DNA of 64,000 nt from Virgibacillus_F sp049310925 (lineage in GTDB: Bacteria > Bacillota > Bacilli > Bacillales > Amphibacillaceae). A program made the position numbers and the translations under genes. Under the pieces are notes generated by a model. That model searched no databases and was not told the DNA's origin. It saw only the letters and a program-made list of their open reading frames with translations. This document shows, one piece after another, positions 17,883 through 26,556 of this stretch. Positions within the stretch are counted from its first letter, which is position 1. The number at the start of each line of letters is the position of its first letter. Where the stretch lies: assembly GCF_049310925.1 (NCBI RefSeq), contig NZ_JBMERP010000006.1, forward strand, positions 1 through 64,000, written 5' to 3'.

Positions 17883-17910
17883 ATTCTATGCTTGGACAAA
17901 GTTGATATGA
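17883..17910 (-). promoter_or_regulatory. Candidate sigma-E promoter of dacB-spmAB
   Basis: Minus strand: TCATATC (17910-17904), 13 nt, CATAGAAT (17890-17883). Resembles the sigma-E consensus with a spacer one base short. dacB is sigma-E dependent in B. subtilis. Confidence 0.4.
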
Positions 17911-17927
17911 ATATTTTTGCAATGCAA

Positions 17928-17964
17928 AAACCCGCTGACCAAATTTTATTTGATCAGCGGGTTT
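17928..17964 (-). terminator. Terminator downstream of scpB
   Basis: 11-bp core stem AAACCCGCTGA / TCAGCGGGTTT with extended pairing, 10 bp after the scpB stop. Confidence 0.78.
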
Positions 17965-17974
17965 AAAATTAATT

Positions 17975-18562
17975 CTACTCACTCTCAGACATATGGCCGA
18001 ACTTTTCAAAGAATAAGTCTGCCTCTTGGTCTAAATCATTATCTTCTATTGCCTCTGGTAAAGGTGGTAACTCGTCGATTGAAGAGAGCCCAAAGTAGGT
18101 CAGGAAGTCTTTACTTGTGCTGAATAACACTGGACGACCTATCGTGTCTTTTCTTCCAACCTCCTGTATGAGTGATCTGGCCAATAGGGTCTGAACGGAC
18201 CGATCACTTTTTACCCCTCGAATGTCTTCTATCTCTGTTCTGGTAATTGGTTGCTGATACGCAATAATTGCTAGAGTTTCAAGTGCTGCTTGAGACATTT
18301 TATTCATTCTTGGATTTTCAAATAACTTTTGAAAATATTCATTATGCTGTGGTTTAGTAGTTAGATGAAAGGTTTCATTAGACCGCATAATCATGAAACC
18401 ACGATCCGTATGTTCATAGTCAAACTTTAACTCCTCAATAAGATATTCAATCGTTGACGGATTCACTTCAATAATCTTAGAAAGCTGTTTTATTGTTACA
18501 CCTGTATCACCGCTAGCAAATAACAATCCTTCCACAATGGCTTTATATTCTACGTTTTCCAC
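17975..18562 (-). CDS. scpB: Segregation and condensation protein B
   Basis: A 195-aa ScpB with two winged-helix domains (for example MSQAALETLAIIAYQQPITR and the GRPVLFSTSKDFLTYFGL signature). It binds ScpA and the SMC heads and is needed for chromosome condensation and segregation. Its start overlaps the scpA stop by one base. Confidence 0.96.
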   Translation of the reverse strand: MENVEYKAIVEGLLFASGDTGVTIKQLSKIIEVNPSTIEYLIEELKFDYEHTDRGFMIMRSNETFHLTTKPQHNEYFQKLFENPRMNKMSQAALETLAIIAYQQPITRTEIEDIRGVKSDRSVQTLLARSLIQEVGRKDTIGRPVLFSTSKDFLTYFGLSSIDELPPLPEAIEDNDLDQEADLFFEKFGHMSESE

Positions 18563-19299
18563 TATTTTTCCTCCATATAAAAAACCTGTAACCCTTCAAG
18601 ATGGTTTTCCTGTTCACAGTATACCTTTTTAGATTTCATCAGCTCCAATATCGCTATAAATGTGACAACAATATGTATACGAGACTGATAGACAAATAGG
18701 TCATAGAATGATATCCCCTGCTTTTCCAATTTTAATGTATCTAAAACCTCATTCATCCTTTGTTCAATGGGGATGTCCATTTTTTTAATTTTAGTATCCA
18801 GAGGTTCACTCCATTTTTTGCGCTCAAACAATTTGTTTAAAGCGCCTAACATATCGTAAATCGATGTATCATCATTTAACATCGGCTGGTTTGTTTCTAT
18901 ATGTTTAAACAAGATAGGTTCCCTAGTGTATATCTCATTAGATTCTACCTCTTTTTCTTTCAACGTCTCAGCGGCTTCTTTGTATTTCCTATATTCAATA
19001 AGACGGTGCATTAATTCCGCACGAGGGTCCTCCATGTATTCTTCATCTTCGTCTTCAACTTCCTCATTCGGAAGCAGCATTTGACTCTTTAGAGCAATTA
19101 AAGTTGCAGCCATAACAAGATACTCACTAGCAATATTCAGTTCCAGTTGTTTTAATGTATGTATATAATGCATGTATTGTTCTGTGATAATTGCAACTGG
19201 AATATCATAAATATCAATTTCATATTGTTTAATTAGATGAAGTAATAGATCAAGCGGACCTTCAAAAGTATCTAGCTTAACTTGATATGCTTGATTCAT
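18562..19299 (-). CDS. scpA: Segregation and condensation protein A
   Basis: A 245-aa kleisin. The N-terminal FEGPLDLLLHLIK motif (residues 13-25) and the C-terminal winged-helix region are typical. It bridges the two SMC heads. It is coupled to scpB, as across the Firmicutes. Confidence 0.96.
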   Translation of the reverse strand: MNQAYQVKLDTFEGPLDLLLHLIKQYEIDIYDIPVAIITEQYMHYIHTLKQLELNIASEYLVMAATLIALKSQMLLPNEEVEDEDEEYMEDPRAELMHRLIEYRKYKEAAETLKEKEVESNEIYTREPILFKHIETNQPMLNDDTSIYDMLGALNKLFERKKWSEPLDTKIKKMDIPIEQRMNEVLDTLKLEKQGISFYDLFVYQSRIHIVVTFIAILELMKSKKVYCEQENHLEGLQVFYMEEK

Positions 19300-19352
19300 G
19301 TCACTACTTCCTTCCTATCAACCATTGTTCAGTTCACCTGCTTCATTATACC

Positions 19353-19389
19353 AAAAGCCAGCCCATTTGTATAAGTGGGCTGGCTTTTT
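19353..19389. terminator. Terminator between ribT and scpA
   Basis: 13-bp stem (19353-19365 with 19376-19388) with T-runs on both strands. On the minus strand it would stop transcription from ribT before scpAB. Confidence 0.75.
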
Positions 19390-19396
19390 CTTGGCA

Positions 19397-19482
19397 ATAA
19401 AGAAAGTATAAGAATTTCTTTCTGCATAAGTGCAACTAAGGCTTTCGCCATAAAGGCTTGGCGATAAGCCAAGTTTTCTAAG
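19397..19482 (+). repeat. ~80-bp interspersed repeat, reference copy
   Basis: Reads AAGAAAGTATAAGAATTTCT, then TGCATAAGTGCAACTAAGGC, TTTCGCCATAAAGG and the hairpin CTTGGCgataaGCCAAG (19457-19473) followed by TTTTCTAA. Abuts the ribT stop codon. Related copies at 5450, 8505, 27890, 34099, 37641 and 47839. Confidence 0.82.
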
Positions 19483-19483
19483 G

Positions 19484-19849
19484 TTATTTGTCGTCGTTTA
19501 TAGCCTCGTCACATTTATTATAAAAATGTTGGGTTAACTCATCTGCACAAACAGCATACTTATCCTGATAAACTTTACTTACTTCGATTACCATCTTTTT
19601 ACCAATACCCATGTTACGATGAGAAGGACTTACAGAAATATGTTGGACAACTGCATTAATATTGTCCTCAATTCGCACCCCTACTGCACCAATGACATCT
19701 TCATCTTTCCATAAGTAGAGATGCCAATCTGGATTAGTTTCATATTCTTTAATTGTTTGCTGCAATTTTTTTACTTCCTTTTCAGCTGGCATAAAGGAAA
19801 GTAGACCCATTGCAATCTTTTCTAAATTCTTTTTAAACCTAATTAACAT
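19484..19849 (-). CDS. ribT: GNAT acetyltransferase RibT
   Basis: A 121-aa GCN5-related N-acetyltransferase. The acetyl-CoA loop is HRNMGIGKKMVIEV (about residues 77-90) after the VQHISVSPS strand. RibT closes the riboflavin operon in B. subtilis just upstream of scpAB. The same position before scpAB is kept here, but no rib biosynthesis genes lie beside it. Its substrate is unknown. Confidence 0.85.
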   Translation of the reverse strand: MLIRFKKNLEKIAMGLLSFMPAEKEVKKLQQTIKEYETNPDWHLYLWKDEDVIGAVGVRIEDNINAVVQHISVSPSHRNMGIGKKMVIEVSKVYQDKYAVCADELTQHFYNKCDEAINDDK

Positions 19850-19861
19850 ATATACCCCTCA

Positions 19862-19957
19862 TTATGAAAATAACTTGCCTACCATGGAGAGCAAAAAGAT
19901 AAATCCTACTCCTACTATTCAGAATAATACTTTATCCTGCTTTTCACCTTTACTCAT
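19862..19957 (-). pseudogene. Small membrane peptide ORF interrupted by an in-frame TGA
   Basis: A 31-codon frame starts at ATG 19957 with AAGGA 10 nt upstream and ends at TAA 19864-19862. Codon 13 (19921-19919) is TGA. Read through it, the peptide would be MSKGEKQDKVLF, stop, then IVGVGFIFLLSMVGKLFS: a charged start and one membrane helix. TGA for TGG (Trp) would explain it by one base change. It may be a decayed small gene or an accidental frame. Confidence 0.4.
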
Positions 19958-20032
19958 TATAACATCATCCTTAGTAAGGGTTGTATATAGTCATATTTTA
20001 ATCAGTTTTATTTGTCGACTTTACATACTGAG

Positions 20033-20128
20033 CTAAAAAACAAATATTAGCCAATACGCTACACCCCAAATGCTACTTATAACAATCAATGACGAAAATA
20101 AGATCCAATTCTTTTTACGTTGTCTCAA
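20033..20128 (-). CDS. Small single-helix membrane peptide, 31 aa
   Basis: TTG start at 20128 with AAAGGA placed 8 nt upstream. The product is a basic start (RQRKKNW), then one hydrophobic helix (WILFSSLIVISSIWG, VAYWLIFVF) and stop. It lies in the 365-bp stretch between ribT and ppiB and is preceded by no other gene. No family is recognised. Support is the good ribosome binding site, the clean topology and the absence of any other explanation for this gap. Confidence 0.45.
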   Translation of the reverse strand: MRQRKKNWILFSSLIVISSIWGVAYWLIFVF

Positions 20129-20214
20129 GTTTTTTCATCCTTTATCAGCATTAACTGATATTAGTTAAATCATACTACTATTTTTTACATTTGTCATCGG
20201 AGATACGCACTTTT

Positions 20215-20652
20215 TTAATCATTAAATACTTTAACTTCTTTCATTACGTCACCATTACTCATAGCTTTTGCATGCTCAATTCCAGAGGTAACCTGTCCAA
20301 ATACAGTGTGAACACCATTTAGATGTGGCTGTTCATCGTGTACAACAAAGAATTGACTGCTTCCGGTATCCTTACCTGCATGTGCCATAGACAATGATCC
20401 TTCTACATGTTTATGAGGATTCCCCTCTGTTTCACACTTTATTGTATAGCCCGCAGAACCAGTTCCGTTTCCTTTTGGACAACCGCCCTGGCTTACAAAA
20501 CCATCTATTACACGATGAAATGTCAACCCATCATAAAAATCTTCATTTGCTAGCTTTTCAAAGTTCTCTACCGTACCTGGTGCTTCATTTGGATAGAGTT
20601 CAAACTCGATTTTATTTCCATTTTCCATTAAAATATATCCTTTTTTAGCCAT
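20215..20652 (-). CDS. ppiB: Peptidyl-prolyl cis-trans isomerase, cyclophilin
   Basis: A 145-aa cytoplasmic cyclophilin: FHRVIDGFVSQGG (about residues 46-58, catalytic Arg), SMAHAGKDTGSSQFFV and HLNGVHTVFGQV are the family core motifs. AAAGGAGA precedes the ATG. No signal peptide. Stands alone, as in the B. subtilis ppiB region before ribT. Confidence 0.96.
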   Translation of the reverse strand: MAKKGYILMENGNKIEFELYPNEAPGTVENFEKLANEDFYDGLTFHRVIDGFVSQGGCPKGNGTGSAGYTIKCETEGNPHKHVEGSLSMAHAGKDTGSSQFFVVHDEQPHLNGVHTVFGQVTSGIEHAKAMSNGDVMKEVKVFND

Positions 20653-20754
20653 TTATTCGATCTCCTTTAAGTATATATTAAATAACTCAACCCTTATCTT
20701 ATCACTTTATCATATATATTCAAGTTAGAAAGCACAAGGTTTTGGAACCTCAAA

Positions 20755-22062
20755 CTACACATAAGACAGATCATTTTTGCTAACGTCCTGATAAGTTTCC
20801 CGTTTAACTACTAGCTTATCTACTCCATTTTCCACAAAAACCACACCTGCATTAGGATATCGATTATAATGGTTTGCCATTGAGTATCCGTAGGCGCCAG
20901 TTGCAAATACAGCCAAAATGTCTCCTGCTTCAACTTCAGGCAGTGGAAGGTCCCATATTAACATATCACCGGATTCACAGCATTTTCCCGCAATAGAACC
21001 TTTTTTTACAGCCTCTTCACGAACCTTATTCGCAATAACACCTTCATACTTCGCTTGGTATAAAGCAGGGCGCAGATTGTCTGTCATTCCTCCATCTACG
21101 GAAATATACGTCCGAATACCGGGGATGTCTTTCATTGAGCCCACTGTATATAATGTAATACCTGCATTTCCAACAATCGAGCGACCTGGCTCAATCCATA
21201 TTTCTGGCAAAGGGATCTCTAATTGTGTTGCATATTGTTTAATAGCATTTGTAATTGCATACACATATTCCTTAACATCTAATGGGTGGTCATGTTGGGT
21301 ATAACGGATTCCAAAACCACCACCAACGTTCAACACCTCAGGTATATACTGGTATTTATTTTTCCAATTTTTGATAGTGTCAAATAGAAGGTCTATTGTT
21401 TTCATAAATCTATCTGTCTCAAAAATCTGAGAACCAATGTGACAATGTAGCCCTTTAACATTAATTTGGCTGTGTTCAACTACCTGAAGAAACGCCTCCT
21501 CAGCCTGCCCATTATTCAAGCTAAAACCAAACTTCGAGTCTTCGTTTCCAGTCATAATATAATGATGTGTGTTAGATTCCACTCCAGGAGTAACTCGTAA
21601 TAACACATTTATTTCATAATTATAGTTCTCTACAATTTCCTTGATTAGTTCAATCTCGTGAAAATTATCAACTACAATACAACCAACCTTGTTCTTGATT
21701 GCCATTAATAGCTCGTCATAGCTTTTGTTATTTCCGTGTAAATGTATTCTTTCTGTAGGAAAGTCAGCCTTTATTGCTGTATGTAACTCTCCTTGAGAAA
21801 CAACATCTAAACTTAAGTTTTCCTGGTTAATAACCTGAAGCATCGCAATGGATGAAAAAGCTTTACTTGCGTATGCAACCTGGGCTTCAACGCCCAAATC
21901 TTTAAACGATTGTACAAATGATCTGCAATTTTCCCTAACAATAGAAACGTCGTAGACATATAAAGGTGTTCCATATTTTTCTGCTAACAGTGTTGCATCC
22001 ATTCCTCCAATTTCTAGATGGCCAAGAGAATTTACCTGGAACGGATGATTATCTATAATCAT
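20755..22062 (-). CDS. lysA: Diaminopimelate decarboxylase
   Basis: A 435-aa PLP enzyme of the alanine racemase fold, group IV decarboxylases. The PLP lysine is Lys 67 in VAYASKAFS. HCHIGSQIF, the glycine-rich GGGFGIRY and the C-terminal GKCCESGDML are all present. It makes L-lysine from meso-diaminopimelate in the last step of lysine synthesis. It sits between spoVAF and ppiB as in B. subtilis. Confidence 0.96.
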   Translation of the reverse strand: MIIDNHPFQVNSLGHLEIGGMDATLLAEKYGTPLYVYDVSIVRENCRSFVQSFKDLGVEAQVAYASKAFSSIAMLQVINQENLSLDVVSQGELHTAIKADFPTERIHLHGNNKSYDELLMAIKNKVGCIVVDNFHEIELIKEIVENYNYEINVLLRVTPGVESNTHHYIMTGNEDSKFGFSLNNGQAEEAFLQVVEHSQINVKGLHCHIGSQIFETDRFMKTIDLLFDTIKNWKNKYQYIPEVLNVGGGFGIRYTQHDHPLDVKEYVYAITNAIKQYATQLEIPLPEIWIEPGRSIVGNAGITLYTVGSMKDIPGIRTYISVDGGMTDNLRPALYQAKYEGVIANKVREEAVKKGSIAGKCCESGDMLIWDLPLPEVEAGDILAVFATGAYGYSMANHYNRYPNAGVVFVENGVDKLVVKRETYQDVSKNDLSYV

Positions 22063-22134
22063 GGAATAACCTCCCCCTACTTTAATTGATATAAAACAAT
22101 TAATTTAATAGAAATACTTTACCATATCAGTCCC

Positions 22135-22170
22135 AAAAACAAAAGCACTGGGTTCAGTGCTTTTGTTTTT
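22135..22170 (-). terminator. Terminator of the spoVA operon
   Basis: 16-bp stem (22135-22150 with 22155-22170), GGTT loop, T-run on both strands, between spoVAF and lysA. Confidence 0.82.
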
Positions 22171-22230
22171 AGAGGACATCTATCTCGACATTTTACAGCG
22201 CATCTATGTTGATAACCCCTCCGATTCTTA

Positions 22231-23721
22231 TTATCTCAGGTTTTCCTTCCTTGGAGGCTGTCGATAATTATTTTTCGGATGTACAATACTTGGACGATCA
22301 TTGGACAGTGGTACCGGCACCCGCACAATTACTTGTACCATTGCCTTAGCGTTAAATGGCAATAATGGCCATAAATAGGGGGTTCTGATTGATTTTAGAC
22401 TGGTTAAGAATAGCATGAATAAAGTAAAACCTATAACGAATCCCAACAGGCCAAAAGTAGCAGTTAAAATGACCAACAGCAGGCGTGCAAGCTTGTTGGC
22501 TGCACTTAGTTCATAGCTTGGGGTTACATAAGTTCCAATTGCCGCTAGAGCAATATAGAGTATTACTTCAGGACTAAACATCCCTACATCAATTGCAATT
22601 TGACCTATTAAAACCGCTGCAATTAACCCCATAGCCGTTGCTAGTGGTGTTGGGGTGTGTATGGCTGCCATCCTTAAAAATTCAATTCCTAAATCTCCTA
22701 GAATAATCTGAATATAGACCGGTATATTCCCTTCTTCTTTCAATCCAATAAACGCCAAGGGTTGTGGTAATAGTGATGGTTCCATAACGAACAAAAGCCA
22801 TAAGGGTAAAAGGAATATAGACATTAATACAGCAATCATCCTTGCCCACCGAATAAATGTTCCAACTGCAGGCGCCTGTCTAAATTCTTCGGCATGTTGC
22901 ATGTGGTGGAAGTAGGTTGTAGGTAGAATGATTAAACTTGGCGAAGTATCGACCATAATTAATACATGACCTTCCAAAAGGTGATTCGCAGCAATATCTG
23001 GCCTCTCCGTATAGCGTACCAGGGGGTATGGACTCCATTTACGTTTAATAATAAATTCTTCTATTGCTTTATCAGCCATAGTTATACCATCTACCTCTAT
23101 TGCTTCTACTTTTTCTTTAATGACTTTTACCAGACCATCATCGGCTATATCCTTAATATAACTGATGCAAACATCGGTTTTTGATCGTTCACCTACCCTT
23201 AACATTTCGTTTCTCAGCCTTGGATCCCTGACTCTTCTTCTTGTAAGTGCAGTGTTTTCTATTATATTTTCTGTGTACCCATCTCTTGATCCTCGTATTA
23301 CTTTTTCAGTGTCCGGCTCCTCTGGGGTTCGACCGGGATAATGACGTACATCTACCACGTAAGCAATTTTTTCTCCGTTTACAAAAATAACAATTAATCC
23401 AGATAATAACTCATCCACAACTTCATCCATGCTCTTTACTTCTTTAACTTGCTGATGTGGTATTCTATTTTTGATTATCTCAGACAGTTTTTTTACGTTT
23501 TTTTCAGAATCGTTTACTACCACCAAATCATGAATAATTCTTAATATAAGTGATGAGTCACATAGACCGGTTAGGTAATATAAGTGAACTTTCTTTTTCA
23601 TAATAATAAGTTCACGGAAACCAAGATCAAATGACACACCTATACCTACCCGGTCTTTCATATAAGTGTCTACTTCTTTTATATCTGTAAAGACAGGATT
23701 TTCAGCTTTTTTCGTTCTCAC
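22231..23721 (-). CDS. spoVAF: Stage V sporulation protein AF (GerA-family)
   Basis: A 496-aa GerA/SpoVAF-type protein: soluble N-terminal domain (to about residue 275), then four to five membrane helices, and the GerA-like segments DVRHYPGRTPEEPDTEKVIRG (about 126-146) and PSLIILPTTYFHHMQHAEEF. In B. subtilis SpoVAF works with FigP as an ion-channel amplifier of germination. It lies only 19 bp after spoVAB: no spoVAC, AD or AE gene intervenes. Confidence 0.9.
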   Translation of the reverse strand: MRTKKAENPVFTDIKEVDTYMKDRVGIGVSFDLGFRELIIMKKKVHLYYLTGLCDSSLILRIIHDLVVVNDSEKNVKKLSEIIKNRIPHQQVKEVKSMDEVVDELLSGLIVIFVNGEKIAYVVDVRHYPGRTPEEPDTEKVIRGSRDGYTENIIENTALTRRRVRDPRLRNEMLRVGERSKTDVCISYIKDIADDGLVKVIKEKVEAIEVDGITMADKAIEEFIIKRKWSPYPLVRYTERPDIAANHLLEGHVLIMVDTSPSLIILPTTYFHHMQHAEEFRQAPAVGTFIRWARMIAVLMSIFLLPLWLLFVMEPSLLPQPLAFIGLKEEGNIPVYIQIILGDLGIEFLRMAAIHTPTPLATAMGLIAAVLIGQIAIDVGMFSPEVILYIALAAIGTYVTPSYELSAANKLARLLLVILTATFGLLGFVIGFTLFMLFLTSLKSIRTPYLWPLLPFNAKAMVQVIVRVPVPLSNDRPSIVHPKNNYRQPPRKENLR

Positions 23722-23740
23722 TACTTTTTCCTCCCATTGA

Positions 23741-24169
23741 TTATTTTACAAAGAAGGTCCATTGGAAAAGCGAACCAAAAATTTTACCTAAAACAATTGC
23801 CATTAACAACCACAGCAATTGTTTATCCACCCCAATTCGTTTAGAAATGATTGGAAAAACATTCAATACTTCTGTTAACGCTGCTGCTAGCATCCCGTTA
23901 AAAATGCCGTGAAAGATGCCCCAAATCATTAATACAAGTAGTGGTTGATCCCAGGTTGTTAACGTAAATGACATATAAACACCAAATAATGACCCGGCTA
24001 TTACACAAGGGCCATACAGATGTATTAACTTCATTGAATGACTAAGTTGTATTAGTCTTGGTACAATGCCTAGTACCATTAAAAACGCTACAAACCCTGA
24101 TCCTACTGCAAGTCCACTTGCCAGCCCAATGATTATTTCAACAATATTAATCAGGAACATGCTTGTCAT
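23741..24169 (-). CDS. spoVAB: Stage V sporulation protein AB
   Basis: A 142-aa membrane protein with about four to five helices; length and sequence (GLASGLAVGSGFVAFL, RIGVDKQLLWLL) fit SpoVAB. Overlaps spoVAA by 23 bp. Its role in dipicolinic-acid movement is inferred from the family. Confidence 0.9.
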   Translation of the reverse strand: MTSMFLINIVEIIIGLASGLAVGSGFVAFLMVLGIVPRLIQLSHSMKLIHLYGPCVIAGSLFGVYMSFTLTTWDQPLLVLMIWGIFHGIFNGMLAAALTEVLNVFPIISKRIGVDKQLLWLLMAIVLGKIFGSLFQWTFFVK

Positions 24170-24761
24170 TTAATCTGTTTTCATGATGGCTTACATACTG
24201 GTCAAGATTCTGTTGGTAGTTATAAATTTCTACTTCTAATGGGCTAGGTTCTTCATTAAATCGTTTCTTAAACCAATGATTGAAATAAAGTAACATGCCG
24301 GCACCAAGTCCCAAGGAATAAGGTATTTGGATCCACAATGGAAATTCACTATGCTCTCCAGTCAACAGGAAATGAAGTTTTTGTTGAACTTCCTGCATAC
24401 TGACATCATAATGAAAGTTCATAATTGTCATTGCTGTTCCAATAAATAATAAAAGCCAGACAAATGCTACAACTAAAACAGAAATATCCTTTTTTGGTTT
24501 TTCTAGTCGTATAATCGTTTGCTGGGGTCCAATTAATTGAAATTCCAAATCAGACCATAACTTAGATAGGTGATCAACAATTAAAAAACTATCGACTATG
24601 ACTATATTATTGTCCTTTGGTGTGATTCGGTAAATAAGTGTATCTTCCAACTCACTTTTGATTTCAGCGGGCCCAGAGGTATATGCAATATGCTTTAATT
24701 TAACGTATTGTAACTTATCAACCGTAATACTTTTTTTCATACGTAAGTAGACAATTTCCAT
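24147..24761 (-). CDS. spoVAA: Stage V sporulation protein AA
   Basis: A 204-aa SpoVAA: a soluble N-terminal domain (about residues 1-95) and two membrane helices (about 96-115 and 145-165), as in the B. subtilis protein of similar size. First gene of the spoVA operon, downstream of sigF. Start by length and by a GAGGTGAGTGACGGGTT leader. Confidence 0.9.
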   Translation of the reverse strand: MEIVYLRMKKSITVDKLQYVKLKHIAYTSGPAEIKSELEDTLIYRITPKDNNIVIVDSFLIVDHLSKLWSDLEFQLIGPQQTIIRLEKPKKDISVLVVAFVWLLLFIGTAMTIMNFHYDVSMQEVQQKLHFLLTGEHSEFPLWIQIPYSLGLGAGMLLYFNHWFKKRFNEEPSPLEVEIYNYQQNLDQYVSHHENRLNDKHVPD

Positions 24762-24872
24762 AACCCGTCACTCACCTCGTTTTTGTGTATATAGAATAGT
24801 GTCTGTCAATTTGCTATTTTTATCACGATTGATTTAAGAAAAACTATTATTAGAAAACTTGATCTATAGCCA

Positions 24873-24903
24873 AAAAAAAGGACACCACAATATGCGGTGT
24901 CCT
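24873..24903 (-). terminator. Terminator of the spoIIA operon
   Basis: AGGACACC / GGTGTCCT stem and an 8-nt T-run on the minus strand, between sigF and spoVAA. Confidence 0.82.
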
Positions 24904-24913
24904 CTATGTACAT

Positions 24914-25660
24914 TTAATCCATTACTTTTTTCATTTCGTCTAAAATTTTCTTCTCTAATCGAGAAACCTGGACTTGCGATATTCCGAGTCTTTCGGCAAC
25001 CTCTGATTGTGTTCGATCTTTATAATAACGCAAATATACAATAAGTCGTTCTCTTTCATTTAATCCTCTGATAGCTTCTTGTAGTGATAATTTATCAAAC
25101 CATTTGGTATCCTGGTCTGCAATTTGGTCCAATAAAGTGATTGGGTCTCCATCATTTTCAAATACAGTTTCATGGATGGAATGAAGTGTTTTCGTAGCTT
25201 CCTCAGCTTGTACTACTTCTTCAGGTGTAATTTCTAATATATAGGCAATTTCGTTAACGGTTGGCGATCGTCCGAGTTCTTTGGTAAGTTCATCTCTCTT
25301 TTTACGTACCTTATTACCAGTTTCCTTTAGAGATCTACTAACTTTAACACTGCCGTCATCCCGGATGAAACGTTGAATTTCTCCAATTATCATTGGAACA
25401 GCATAGGTTGAGAACCTGACATTATAGGACAAATCGAACTTGTCAATCGATTTAATTAATCCAATACTGCCGATTTGAAAAAGATCATCTGAATCATATC
25501 CTCGATTAATAAATCGTTGAACAACTGACCATACCAACCTGACGTTTCTTTCAACCAATATATCTCTTGCTGATTTATCACCATTTTGACTTTTATGAAT
25601 GTATGCTTTCACTTCTTTATCCGTTAATTGCGCTTCACGTTTTTGTTGCTTTACATCCAT
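24914..25660 (-). CDS. sigF: RNA polymerase sigma-F factor
   Basis: A sigma-70 family member of about 248 aa with region 2 (DDLFQIGSIGLIKSIDKFDL and the FSTYAVPMIIGEIQRFIRDDG block of B/F/G sigmas), region 3, and region 4 (YYKDRTQSEVAERLGISQVQVSRLEKK). It drives early forespore transcription. Start ATG 25660 (MDVKQQKRE) is preferred to 25666, as AGGG lies 8 nt before it. Confidence 0.96.
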   Translation of the reverse strand: MDVKQQKREAQLTDKEVKAYIHKSQNGDKSARDILVERNVRLVWSVVQRFINRGYDSDDLFQIGSIGLIKSIDKFDLSYNVRFSTYAVPMIIGEIQRFIRDDGSVKVSRSLKETGNKVRKKRDELTKELGRSPTVNEIAYILEITPEEVVQAEEATKTLHSIHETVFENDGDPITLLDQIADQDTKWFDKLSLQEAIRGLNERERLIVYLRYYKDRTQSEVAERLGISQVQVSRLEKKILDEMKKVMD

Positions 25661-25670
25661 CGACATAGCC

Positions 25671-26111
25671 CTATTTACAAACCGTTTTACTATTTGTTAA
25701 CTGCTTTTTCATTATAACTGTAGTGCCTTCTTGTACGGTTGAAATCACATTAACGGAGTCCATAAAGTTTTCAATTATGGTGAAACCCATTCCTGAACGT
25801 TCAAGCTCAGGCTTGGATGTGAATAAAGGCTGGCGGGCTTCTTCAATATCCACGATGCCAATTCCTTTATCCTTGATGATAAGCTCAATTTCATCATCGT
25901 ACAATTTACATTCAATAGCTATTTTGTGGTCAGGCTCATTGTTATAACCATGAATAATTGAATTTGTTACCGCTTCAGAAACAACTGTTTTAATCTCAGT
26001 TAATTCATCCATGGTTGGATCTAGCTGTGCTATAAAAGATGCGACAAGTACGCGTGCAAATGATTCATTTTCACTGATACTAGAAAACTCTACATACATT
26101 TCATTCTTCAT
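25671..26111 (-). CDS. spoIIAB: Anti-sigma-F factor and kinase SpoIIAB
   Basis: A 146-aa GHKL-type kinase: ATP-binding motifs EAVTNSIIHGY (N-box), DKGIGI (G1) and ERSGMGFTI (G2). It holds sigma-F inactive and phosphorylates SpoIIAA. Overlaps spoIIAA by 4 bp. Confidence 0.96.
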   Translation of the reverse strand: MKNEMYVEFSSISENESFARVLVASFIAQLDPTMDELTEIKTVVSEAVTNSIIHGYNNEPDHKIAIECKLYDDEIELIIKDKGIGIVDIEEARQPLFTSKPELERSGMGFTIIENFMDSVNVISTVQEGTTVIMKKQLTNSKTVCK

Positions 26112-26461
26112 GAAGCCACCCCCAAGGTAAAAAGTGCACTGCGTTCATCTTCTTCTAAGCGGATTATTTTAAATAAACCGGACATTTCAAAAAGTCGTTT
26201 TACTGGCGGTGAAATAGAACAAACCACCATTTCTCCACCTAACTGTAATACTTCTTTATATCTTCCTAAAACAACACCTAACCCAGAACTATCCATGAAT
26301 GTAACGGATTCAAGATTTAAAATAACATGCCTTACAGCGTTCTTTTCTATCCTATTTTTCCATTCGTTTCTTAATCCCTCAGCTTCATGATGATCCAATT
26401 CCCCTTCTAAACGTACAATCAGAACATCTTCATTTACTTCAAATGTAGAAATCATCCCCAC
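26108..26461 (-). CDS. spoIIAA: Anti-anti-sigma factor SpoIIAA
   Basis: A 117-aa STAS protein with the phosphorylatable serine in FMDSSGLGVVLGRY. When dephosphorylated by SpoIIE it frees sigma-F in the forespore. GTG start at 26461 with AAGGAGG 7 nt upstream; ATG 26455 is possible but too far from the site. Confidence 0.95.
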   Translation of the reverse strand: MGMISTFEVNEDVLIVRLEGELDHHEAEGLRNEWKNRIEKNAVRHVILNLESVTFMDSSGLGVVLGRYKEVLQLGGEMVVCSISPPVKRLFEMSGLFKIIRLEEDERSALFTLGVAS

Positions 26462-26495
26462 AAATTCCCCTCCTTACAATAAGTTATATGGATTA

Positions 26496-26522
26496 CTTTC
26501 TTTATACGGCTACGGTTTTCCT
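26496..26522 (-). promoter_or_regulatory. Candidate sigma-H promoter of the spoIIA operon
   Basis: Minus strand: AGGAAAA (26522-26516) and GAAAG (26500-26496) with a roughly 14-nt gap. Resembles the sigma-H pattern (AGGAwwT, HGAAT). spoIIA is sigma-H/Spo0A dependent in B. subtilis. Confidence 0.42.
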
Positions 26523-26556
26523 GCAAAGTGCCAAAAGAAGTATCGTTTCGACAAAA

